A DNA stretch of 64,000 bases from Aspidiotus rigidus (lineage: Eukaryota > Arthropoda > Insecta > Hemiptera > Diaspididae): the NCBI GenBank assembly GCA_035079385.1, contig JAVHKY010000018.1, forward strand, positions 434,001-498,000. Direction: 5' to 3'. The notes under the pieces were generated by a model. It was not told the origin of the DNA. It made no database searches and worked only from the letters and a program-made list of their open reading frames with translations. Below, one piece after another: positions 11,802-51,571 of this stretch. Position 1 is the stretch's first letter. The number at the start of each line of letters is the position of its first letter. The translations under genes and the position numbers were made by a program.

Positions 11802-13541
11802 TTAGAAAATAACAACATCCACAATTGCACCAGAGCCAGTACCGGTACTACTTATTTCAGTCAAAACAGAGGATTTGTTCCATGTACACGATTTTACATC
11901 GAATATATCTACAGTCAAATCTTTAGCGGGAATTCCGATACCTCCCATTACAAATAATTGATCCAAATATGATACCATTTTCTCACAAAAAGTTATCTCT
12001 TGAAGAGGGAGTGCTACCATTTTTTCCCATCTCCCAGCTACAGGATCAAACCTTTCAAAGTGGGCTACGTTCTCACATCCGCTATAAATGTAAACTTTTC
12101 CGTTCATAGGACAGCAAGCACAAGCTACGTAGGGGCTATGATGAGTTCTAGGTAGTTTCTGCCAAATTCCTTCTCTACAATCATATGTTTGGGCATACCC
12201 TTCTTCAAATATGTCAGGATCCACACTAGCTCCACCAATAAGGTATAATATATTATTTAGAGAGGTGATACATGCTTCTTCTGTGCGTTTTTTCATTTGT
12301 GGCACTGGAAACCAGTCATCTACTTCACAATTGTAGGCACAAATTCCACAGGTGATCTGTTCATTTACTAAATTGGACGAGTTTGTGTGATTTACAGTAG
12401 AATTTTTAAATGAATAGTACGCATAAATATTGTTCTTCAAAGCGCATAAACCAAAATGACTTGAATTTACTGGAGGGGGTTTCAACCTCAATCCTAATGA
12501 GGTATTGACTGAAGTGCATGCATAAAATGATTGTTCAAAAGATGAATTTGCTTTGCGTTGTCCTTGGTAATGTAATCTATATATATGATGACTATCCAAC
12601 GCGACATTGTCGATACATTCATAAGGATGCTTCAGAAGAATAGGATTCTCAGAGACAGAACAAACCAAGTCACTGTTGATGGAGTATACTTTAACAAGAT
12701 TCCTTTCTCCTAGGTGTTTAATAAATACGTGCATTAAAGTCTCTGTTTGTGAGGTCGCACTCACTTGCAATACCAAGTCTTCGCTGTAACCTATTGGTTT
12801 GCGGGTTGGTATGGTTGCAGTATGGTAAGCACCTAGCAAAGATTTGGTAAACATATATTGGATGAACGTCGATGAAATATTCTCAAAAGAAATCACTCGG
12901 TTAAATTCTGGGAGATATTGTAACCGTTCTTCACGTTTATTACAAATCCAACGAGTGATTGCAGTGAGCAAGGTTTCTTCATTCCTCATTGATGACCCAG
13001 TAAAACAGGAGAGAATCTTTCTTACATCGTCAAAAGATATTTCGAGAAAACCATCGACTTTTGAAAATATTTCAAAATGATTTGCAATATGAAGACTGAG
13101 TAGATTGATTAGAGATTCTTTTCCCGTTGCGCGAGCAAACATAAGAATATTCAAAGTGTCTTGAACAGTTGGTCCATCCGCTTCGAGAAAATCAACGCAT
13201 AAATCTTCGATACCGGGTAATTCAAAAAATTCACTGGCTTGAAGTACAGGAAATACGTTCTTAGAATCAATTTGCGCATCACCAGTGTAAATAAATTGCA
13301 ACACTTGTTCAAAAGCTCCAGCATTCATTTCCGGTAAGGAGATATGTTCCGAGACACTGTCACAAAAACGACCTTCAACGAACATGGCATCGAAATATTT
13401 GCACGCAGCAGCTAAAACTAGTCGATGGCACTTGAAATGCTTATTTTCACAGATAATAGTTACGTCGGTATATTTATCCGTCTTCCAAAAATTTTCCAGT
13501 CTGGAATAAACTTTGCCAATGTTGACTTCTTTACGGGCCAT
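11802..13541 (-). CDS. BTB-BACK-kelch protein, single coding exon
   Basis: The 579-residue frame is uninterrupted. The BTB domain spans about residues 15-125 (TDVTIICENKHFKCHRLVLA, AACKYFDAMF, VLQFIYTGDAQI). A BACK domain follows to about 250 (LCVDFLEADG, ITRWICNKREERLQYLPE), then divergent kelch repeats (LYLIGGASVDPD, KVYIYSGCENV, LFVMGGIG with IFDVKSCTWNK). Family members are usually substrate adaptors for Cullin-3 ubiquitin ligases, and kelch blades bind the target. A strong 3' splice site (TTTTTTCCAG) ends nine bases before the ATG, so a 5' UTR intron is likely and the gene is not a simple retrocopy. It is a paralogue of the gene at 28962-30676, which has the same acceptor-then-ATG arrangement. 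The target is unknown. Confidence 0.93.
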   Translation of the reverse strand: MARKEVNIGKVYSRLENFWKTDKYTDVTIICENKHFKCHRLVLAAACKYFDAMFVEGRFCDSVSEHISLPEMNAGAFEQVLQFIYTGDAQIDSKNVFPVLQASEFFELPGIEDLCVDFLEADGPTVQDTLNILMFARATGKESLINLLSLHIANHFEIFSKVDGFLEISFDDVRKILSCFTGSSMRNEETLLTAITRWICNKREERLQYLPEFNRVISFENISSTFIQYMFTKSLLGAYHTATIPTRKPIGYSEDLVLQVSATSQTETLMHVFIKHLGERNLVKVYSINSDLVCSVSENPILLKHPYECIDNVALDSHHIYRLHYQGQRKANSSFEQSFYACTSVNTSLGLRLKPPPVNSSHFGLCALKNNIYAYYSFKNSTVNHTNSSNLVNEQITCGICAYNCEVDDWFPVPQMKKRTEEACITSLNNILYLIGGASVDPDIFEEGYAQTYDCREGIWQKLPRTHHSPYVACACCPMNGKVYIYSGCENVAHFERFDPVAGRWEKMVALPLQEITFCEKMVSYLDQLFVMGGIGIPAKDLTVDIFDVKSCTWNKSSVLTEISSTGTGSGAIVDVVIF

Positions 13542-14238
13542 TGATTCTGGAAAAAATGAAGAAAATTACAACAATAAACTAGCATCAAATCAGGTACCAA
13601 CATACGATTTGTTTACATACAAGAGAATAAATTAAGAAATAATTTCACTTCCTTGAATATAGGTATCTGTTCACTCACCTACCTCTTTGTACACGGTTGT
13701 TTCTGCAAAATTGACGATGAAATCAATTCCAAGTTGCTAAGAAAGAAAAAAAGTCGAAGTATTCAAGTCACTCTAAATGCTACCCAAAACAAAGTCAATG
13801 CAATCCAATTGAGTTCAGACTTCAGAGAAGTGAGAGAACCATCAATCAAAGTTTAATGACCCATTGACCCTTAATTGACCCTAGCTGATGATACACCTTA
13901 TCATTCACTACATGAAAACCTTAGAAATAACTAGGTGGAACCTTCAATGCAAAGACAAGACCGCTAAACTTGGTAGTTCACAATTCCGCCGCATGCCCAA
14001 AATCACCAGTGTGGCGTACTTGCGTTGTGTTCTCAAATATTTCAAGCATTGACTAGGCCTATAATAAGTTATATGCACTTTATAAGCAAACTGCAAAGTG
14101 TATAATAATATAGTCAATGTTTCAAGTCTTCTATGCCATGAAGTAATAAATAATACTACCTAACATAAATAGCATAGTAAAATATAAATTACAAAATGGT
14201 CGTTGATGTTGTCAATACATGTGACCTTCCAACAGAAA

Positions 14239-14453
14239 AGGGCCCTTAGGGTTAACGAAAAAACACCACGTTTTTTTTGTATTTAATTAACAAGTAACAA
14301 ACAAATTATCAACAAAATAATAATTTTAAATGGGTATGATGTTGACCAGATATATGCAGCAGGTAATGAGATCAAAATGAAGAAGAAACTATTCATAAAT
14401 TTTTTTACAGAAATTTTCAAAAATAACAGTAATGTTTTAACCCTAAGGGCCCT
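14239..14453. mobile_element. short inverted-repeat element (17-bp perfect ends)
   Basis: AGGGCCCTTAGGGTTAA at 14239 is matched exactly by its reverse complement TTAACCCTAAGGGCCCT ending at 14453. The 215-bp unit has an AT-rich, non-coding interior. It is probably a MITE. The TTAA lies on the inner side of the repeats, so a piggyBac assignment does not fit well. Confidence 0.65.
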
Positions 14454-14521
14454 AGTCGAGTTAGATCACACATATTGTCGGTTCTGTACGTGACGCCAAA
14501 ACGAGTGTCCTTGAAAACTCA

Positions 14522-15068
14522 CTGGATGGAAGTTCGATGTTAGGTGCGCCTTGCAATAGGCAACGCGCACGTTTTTCTTCATTATCTCGGGAAATATTAC
14601 TCCAAATGAAAAATTGGAGCGAACAGAAGTTATTCCTTTTGTGATTTCTTATCCAATGAGTCCAAGGTCGGATTTTTACGACGCAAAAATTTGAAGTCGA
14701 CTTTATCTGATAGGAAATTAAAAAAGAAGAAAGTTTTGTTCTTATCAATTTTTTATTTGGAGTAATACTTTGCCTGTGGACTGCGCTAAGCGGTAAAAAA
14801 TATGGCTCAACCAGCGTGTTACGCTTACGGCAATTGATAAGCGGCATTGAACACGTTTGCGCAATGGGGAAAGATGTGACGCGTGTATTTGAAATACGCG
14901 TGGTCAGTGCCGCTTACGGCAAACCTTATCACATCTGTGGACGCTTTTTTTGGTCGTCTTATACACGTTAGCGCGGTCCACATAATACCCAAAGGAGTAA
15001 TATTTCTCGAGATAATGAAGAAAAACGCGCGCGTTGCATAAGGCATAACATTAAGCTTCCATCCAACA
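14522..15068. mobile_element. fold-back element with about 75-bp imperfect arms
   Basis: The left arm (14522-14600) and right arm (about 14993-15068) are inverted copies, sharing GTTTTTCTTCATTATCTCG, AAATATTACTCC and TGGATGGAAG. The centre has further small palindromes (CGTGTATTTGAAATACGCG; GCTTACGGCAA repeated). No protein is encoded. Confidence 0.65.
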
Positions 15069-18000
15069 AAAATGTAAGCAAAACAAAGTGGAACGACCAA
15101 TAGCCAAACACCCTAAACACCAATACTGGAAACTTTCGTCAGCAACTAGTGGCAGAGGATGGAACTAAGGTCATTTAACGTGAGTTGTGACAATAAATTT
15201 TTTGCGTGTGGTAGTGACTTTCATTGTTTGTCAACTCAAACAACACAAAATTTGCTCACCCCACACCGTTGGATGCATTGCGTTGTGTGACCAAAAACGC
15301 TCATTTTCTGGTAGTGTTGTGCCAAAAACTAGTTTGGAATTTGTAGTTTTCTACCTTATAATTTTTGCAGGTTGCATTTAATAATAAATAATTAAATTAC
15401 CGGTAACATTATACCGCTTGTAGGTCAAAATCATTTCAAGTTCCTTGTTAATGTATTCATATATAGTGTAATAGGTGCGTTGGAGTTTAGACCTACACTA
15501 GGGAGCGCTACTGAAAGGGTGAATCAGAGAATTCATGTACATTCATACATTGATTTTCAATCAACTGTTGGTTTTCAATATATATCATTTATTGTTACAA
15601 TTTTTTTTTTGTATATAATGTTGATGATACAGATTACAAAATTTATGCTTCTATTTGCTATAAAAAACGATATCCTATTAATTAAGTTATGGTGCGTGAA
15701 ATTTCTTCATTTAAAATGCATTGAACAAAAGGGTGAATATCGTCAGGGCTACCAACTCGCCTACTCTAAGTTTAAATCCCAATACACCAAAATCACAAAA
15801 TAATGTGCTATTAACTTATTAGAGAGGTGTCTTCCAAATTTTAGTAGTACACTTTTGAATATTGGAAACTCAAAATGGACTACTTGTGTTGTAGTGAAGA
15901 AATTTTACCTAATGTGGAACTATTGTAAATTATTTTTGATGGAATTATAGAAACGAGGGTGCAAATATCCAGTTTCTTAGAACCAATACTGATGAATTGA
16001 ATATGAGTTTTCAAAGATTACCGTATTTCCGCTGTGCGTCTATTAGACAAATGTGCACAGACCACTTTTACATTATCAACTCGATTGCAGCACTCGGGTG
16101 GCTGCCGGCCTCTAGTAACAATTAAGCAGCGGATCTGGCAGCGTTTTGGCCGCGTAATGACAGCGTTTTCTTCAAAAAGTGGCAATTTCACGACGCTGTC
16201 AGATCTGCTGTTCAATTGTTCGTAGGGCCGGTTCAAATATCGACGCAGTTTCGAAAACTTTGAAAGAATTCGATTTGACATAGATATTCGCGGTGACCGG
16301 ACTCTCTTCCTTGACCGCCGTGCGTTTTCCGTCACGCTACTGCGCTAGGTAACCGGTCTTCTTCTCCTTTCTTTTCTCTCCTTTCGCTACTTCCATTTTT
16401 TTCCCCTCGTACGACGATCGAGGGTAGTTTCGACGCGACGATCGGGAATAGCTTCGTATGCATGTTACATATGTTATAACGAGTCACGTTCAACGATTCA
16501 TTCAAAATACACGCTCCTTCGTTCGAACCTCGTATTTTTCTGTCATAGCGCATTTTGTGTGGATCGCTGAAATCCGCAGATTTTTAGTCAACGCCGGGTG
16601 TCGAGGTCAAATCGAAGATCGCCTGGATCTCATTAACTTAGCCAAGCGTTCAAATTCTCTCGCTTTCTTGAGAACACGGCTATTGACTTGATTGGCAAGC
16701 TTTTTGAAAAACTTTCTTCTAAATACTGAACCCATCTACAGCGCGTGTCGATCTATTGGCTAATATTTCACGATTTTCAGCAGCCTAGACCAGTCCCTTC
16801 TTGAATATTTCTCATCCCTGATTGTTTCCTTTGAGTTTGACCGGCACCTCCTTTACCTTCAATTTTCCCGTGGATGATTAGCCCTCTACTGATTACATAC
16901 GCGAACACACTTTAAGATACTTCAAAAAGTTTCGGCAGCTCAGAACCGATTCCCCTCTCCCTCATACCCTCAGACTCGCTACAAAATGCCGCGTTCTCGG
17001 TTCCCCGTCTGCCTGCAACTGCACTCGCGTTTAGCAAACACCTCTATCGTGTTTTAAACAAACACCCAAAGAAAGTTGTGCAGTGCATACTCTGCGCGTA
17101 CACGTTACATAATGACTAATAATATAGAAATATTAATTATTACATGAACCGAAGCGCACGTACGCTAGTTCTTGTCAAATTTGACAAATTTATAATTAGT
17201 CGGAATTCGTTGATCGTGATACACGCGCGAAAATAAAGTTTAATCTCTGCTAAACATTTGGTTTTTCAAAAGTTCTGAAATACAGGTCCGGCCGGGCACG
17301 GGCGCTCTGCCAAATTTGATGCGCTTCGCCTTCGCCACCAGCGCCAGTTGTTAATAGGACGAGATTTATTTATAGACTTATAATGCGAGGTTAGTAACAG
17401 AGTTTGTGTACAACGATCATTCCCTCTTCCTATCTTATTCGTTCACCGTTATACTACACAGTTGAACGTCATCCGCGGGAAGCAAAGTATTCGATCAAAA
17501 TTTGAAAGAGAATTACCTTGACGGACGAACTGTTACAGTGTATGTAGAAAATTCAAACGAAAAGTTCTAATGAACTCATCCTTATTGACGGGGTACAAGA
17601 TCCCCGACTCCGCGACCGCCTCCTTCTACAGCATTTGGTCTGCGGGCTGATGATTGAGTGCTATTTAGGGATCGGGGTGGAAGCGGTAACGAAATACATG
17701 TCAATACAATTTATTGCGCGTACAATTTTTTCATCTAACTCGTGAAAGTTTGCCAATCTTCTTCAAGTTCTCGAAGAAACGCTCGAGGAGAATCTTCTCG
17801 GTGATGAGAGAAAGTAAAAAAAAGAATTATTGCGGACCGGCAAGGATCTACGGAAAGAGACCTAGACGATTTGTTTGAAATGTTATTTCACACATCAAAC
17901 TTCAAACAGTGCGATCATGTGTAGCGCTATTACGTTCAAAGTTCCTACAGATGGCGCGTAATTTCCGGACACACACGCGGTCCGCAGCGGCGGACAGCAA

Positions 18001-18316
18001 AGGCGCTGGCAGATAGCGATAGTGTTTTAAAAGGAAAGTGCTATATCTATACTCATCTCCAAATTACAAATGATGAAATGATTTAAAACGCGACTATTTT
18101 TAAAAACGCGACAATGTAAAGAGGTACCTAAGTTCGAATAATCTATCAGGTGCGCGAATTTTCGCTAATTTTTCGTCGTAATCGAGTGCTGTGATTGAAG
18201 ATTAGTGCTAATGTCGGGCGATATTTTATTAGTTCGTGGTAGATTTCGACGTACTTGTAAATGAATTTTGAACAATTTCGAGTTGTAGAAACTTGTGGTG
18301 CAGTGTAGTTGCGAAC

Positions 18317-47929
<29,613 letters not shown>

Positions 47930-48112
47930 TCCTTAAATGAAGAACCACGACTGTAGATAATCCTAAATCAAAATGTAATGACTAATAAGTTGTAGTATTG
48001 TACAATATATATAATATCTACCATAAATAACTTATATTATTATTTGAATCTCCAAGATTCACGAAACGAGCTATTACATAGTCGTCGAAAACTCGAGATA
48101 TCTTTTCACATT

Positions 48113-48908
48113 CTAATAATCGGTAATCTTCGGCGGTACATCAGGAATCTTGTCGATACCCTGAGAAAAAGTCAATGTGGACAAAAGTTGTAAAAATCAA
48201 TAAAGAATGGTTCGAAGAGACACAAAATTGTGTTTATACTCACCCAAGGTCGCATAGGATCTTTTGAACGCGTATAATCCCTTTGATAATAATGTTCTAC
48301 CCAGAAGTCATTCACATCTTTCGGTTTATATTGCTGTGAACATTAAAACATGAATTGATGAAGTAACCACCAAAAATAATGCGCGAAAGCGTTTCGATAG
48401 AATGTGATGAAGGTATACAACAGACTGGTAATATTTCCGTACAGGGACGATCGGCATAAAGACTCAAAACCCTACGAATATACAATAACTAGCGTAGAAA
48501 GTTATGAACTCGCTAATTTGGATATCAACTTCCCAAGTAAATTGATGTATAAACATTCAATAGAATATCTAATAAATGAACATAAGGATGAGAAATTGAA
48601 TATCTTAATAAACATTGCTTCAACTACATTGTTCCTTCTTCCGTCATACAGAATTGATATTTTGTAAATATGACAAAATAACTTTATAAGGTAGGTCGTA
48701 GGGAGAGTGGTAGCGGTCACTTACTCACATGTACTCGAAAGAAAGATGAAATCGACGAACAGTATTTTTGCTAGAGAAAAAGGTAGTGATAAAAGAGAAT
48801 TTTACTTACATTGCCTTCGACATACTTGGCCCACAGAGGGTTTATGACTTTATGAAGTGTTTGGCATGCGAATAGAACTGCACAGGGTAGAAATAGTTGG
48901 GGATACAT
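48113..48908 (-). CDS. small 78-residue single-span membrane protein, three exons, unrecognised
   Basis: Exons 48908-48810, 48333-48244 and 48160-48113 join in phase 0 with good GT-AG sites. The protein starts MYPQLFLPCAVLFACQ, a hydrophobic N-terminal segment. It continues with an aromatic, charged middle (DVNDFWVEHYYQRDYTR) and ends PDVPPKITDY. The size and shape, one N-terminal span and an aromatic/acidic tail, resemble accessory subunits of mitochondrial respiratory complexes, but I cannot match a named subunit. It lies tail-to-tail with the SOGA/MTCL gene (184 bases apart) and head-to-head with eIF3m (694 bases), which could share a promoter region. No paralogue is seen in the window. 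Confidence 0.75.
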
Positions 48909-49602
48909 GTTTATCTACGAAAGAATAAAACTCATTAGAATCAGAACATTCCAGTGTATTCAGCTATAGTTTCGGAATCGTCCTACTCTTAACTTTTTCA
49001 AAACTTTAATTTGAATGATTTATTGATTTCTCCTCGTCTGCTTTGACTCCATCAGTGATAATGAAATTTGATAACCTCAACATCGGTATCGTATTTTCAA
49101 TAATATCGACTATCGCTTTCAGGTCCAGGTAAAATCCTCATCTCATCGATTCCATGTTGTCATTTATACCATCGCTTCTAATATGCAAAATTGGATTCAT
49201 TTGATTATTTGTTTGTTTTCATTTGAAAGAAATTACCATCCACAAATTGTTTTGAATTAATCAAACCACAAACCACGGTACACAAAACTAAATAATAATC
49301 ACTCTTAGCGCTCTCTGCAGAAGTTTTAAATGGCGATAATAAAAGTCTAAAACAGGAGAATCGGAGCTACTGAGGAAGCCAATCAGAACACAGAACACGT
49401 GTTGATAATAATAAATGGAAAGAGTCTTGAAGATTATGCCGATGCTTGATGCCGTGGATCGTACCGATACTAGTAAATAATTATTATTTTACTTCTCAAA
49501 GTTATTATGTAAATTGGTTCTAAAACTAGAAACACTTTCCGACGTTATACACTTACTGCAATACATCGCTTCCTATAGGAAACTGCTTCTCGATCTCTCA
49601 AG
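48909..49602. promoter_or_regulatory. divergent intergenic region, small membrane gene / eIF3m
   Basis: The two start codons face away from each other across 694 bases, so this stretch must hold both promoters. I see no TATA box that decides a start; the sequence is AT-rich with no repeat. The assignment rests on gene order only. Confidence 0.4.
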
Positions 49603-51315
49603 ATGATTTACATCGATTTGACGTTAGAAGATCAGGTAAGGTGTAATCAAGCGTTTAATCAACCAATTCAGCGTTACGTACGTGTGCCGATAATACTTAA
49701 GAAACATGTATCATAGATTGGCGAACTCAAAGAATACTTGAGAAAACTGGGAGCCGATCTTCCCGAAGAGAAATCACCAAAGGGTATCGAAGATGATGTT
49801 CGTCGAGTCATCGAAGTTTGCGATGTATGTTTCAAAGAAGCCAGCGAAAGCGATGTTGAAATCGTCCTCAACGATATAATGTCGATTCTTCTTGTCGTGA
49901 GTATTCCATTTTATTCTCGAACACTATCTGCGAGAAGACCGTTGTCTCGAAAAGCAATGCCTCTAAGAAAGAGTACCTAGGCCTACTTACGAACGGTCAG
50001 TGAGCAGATCTTCATGTATAAAAAGATTTCCTCTAAGAATGAACGTATCATTGCAGATGCCAGCTTGCGAAAATACTGACAAGTTGATAGTTTCTTTTGT
50101 CGAGAAGATAAGTCAATTGTCGGCCGAGAAATATAGTGCTGCTAGTTTGCGTGTGTAAGTATTATAGAAAATCAAATAGCAATTTTCATAATTCGAATTG
50201 TATTTATTTCAGCTCATTTATTCTATGTTAATGTTTTAGATTATGGGTTCTCTTTCAATCTTTGAACAAGAAAAATCCCGTTCGTTATCACATCTATTAT
50301 CATTTGGTCATCATCGCTCAACGAGTTGATATGGTTCTGTTGATATTCAAAAACGTCAAACAGTTGAAAGAACTCTTTGCAGAAGCTCCGCTGACCAACG
50401 ATCAAACGCAGAAATTACTTCGCTCGCTGCACGATGCTCTTCTGAGCAATAAACATACGTACGTGTCCAACTACTCATTTCAAATTCTCATTTTTCTTCT
50501 TGTCAATCACATATGATATTTTAATTTAGTGATGTAGCGGCCAAGGTAATGATCGAACTTCTAGGAACGTATACCGCTGAAAACGCGAGTCAGGCGAAGA
50601 AAGATGCTCATCGATGCATCGTCACGGCGCTGGCAGATCCCAACACCTTTTTACTGGATCCTTTACTTTCGTTGAAACCTATCAAAGCGCTGAAAAACGA
50701 GCAGATTTATGAATTGCTGAATATTTTTGTTTCCGAAAAGCTGTCCGCCTACATGAAATTTTATAAAACTCATAAAGATTTGATATCCAATCTAGGTAAG
50801 TACCATACGAAGTGCAGACAACGTTTTAATATTTAGAATATTTTCCCATATTCTTAAAATTTACCAACAGGATTGGATCACAGTCAAAATATGAAAAAAA
50901 TGAGGTTACTTACGTTCATGCAACTTGCTGAGAAATCAAGCGAAATCCCGTTCGAAACTATTCAGAAAGAATTAAATATCGCAGAAAATGACGTTGAAGC
51001 TTTCATCATTGAAGGTACTACGATTACCTAACTGAATAATTATGTTTCAATTGTGATTTTTCCTGACCAATTGACACCAAAATTGTTTCAGCTCTGAAAA
51101 CGAAACTGGTGAGAGCAAGAATGGACCAAACGGAGAAAAAAGTGCATATATCAAGCACGATGCATCGTACTTTCGGATTAACCCAGTGGCAGCAATTACG
51201 GGATATTCTACAGAGCTGGAAGTTGAATTTGAATTCTATGGACGACTCGATGAAAATTTTAACGCGAGCGCAGGGGCAGAAAGGCGGTCAACCCTACCAC
51301 GCTGCCATACACTAG
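49603..51315 (+). CDS. eIF3m: eukaryotic translation initiation factor 3 subunit M, seven exons, complete
   Basis: Exons are 49603-49635, 49717-49896, 50057-50154, 50240-50458, 50530-50795, 50871-51014 and 51092-51315. All phases match and give 387 residues (human eIF3m has 374). The protein is a PCI-domain subunit of the eIF3 complex, which loads the 40S ribosome. Recognisable stretches are [71 protein letters not shown] and [19 protein letters not shown]; the PCI and winged-helix part covers about residues 220-340. The start gives [11 protein letters not shown], in an AAGATG context. AATAAAA at about 51350 is a likely poly(A) signal. It converges with the Lobe/PRAS40-type gene 256 bases downstream. 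Confidence 0.96.
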
Positions 51316-51571
51316 ATTTAAGAGCAGGAGTGTACAAGAAAGTTTTTTAGAATAAAAATATTCTCAGAATTTGTTTCATACCTTCAAGAATAAAACATCG
51401 TCTATGAATACAACATATATTTCGACAAGATAAATTTTTCAACAAATCATTAAAAACGTAGAAAAAAAAGAAAAAAAGGAAGGAGACAAGACAACGAGCA
51501 ACTCCAAATTTTACTTGATACAAAAAAAAATTCTGCTTCTTCGTAAAATAGTTATAAAATTTCCGTACGAA

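Larger units (their letters stand above)
13542..18316. other. region upstream of the SOGA/MTCL gene: two inverted-repeat elements and a CpG-rich block
   Basis: From 13.5 to 16.0 kb the DNA is AT-rich with two fold-back elements, listed separately. From about 16.0 to 18.1 kb it is clearly richer in GC and CpG, which suits a promoter and 5' UTR region of the + strand gene starting at 18317. Open frames here (16018-16335, 16458-16691) look like chance frames in CpG-rich DNA. No RNA gene is recognised. Confidence 0.45.

Noticed and set aside
14239..14453. piggyBac-type MITE because of TTAA next to CCCT
   Set aside because: The TTAA is on the inner side of the inverted repeats, the wrong orientation for a piggyBac target duplication.
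16018..16691. Open frames in the CpG-rich block
   Set aside because: GC-rich DNA has fewer chance stops; no motif or splice link to a gene was found.
48404..48667. 87-residue plus-strand frame in the small gene's intron
   Set aside because: AT-rich with no motif, lying inside an intron of a better-supported minus-strand gene.
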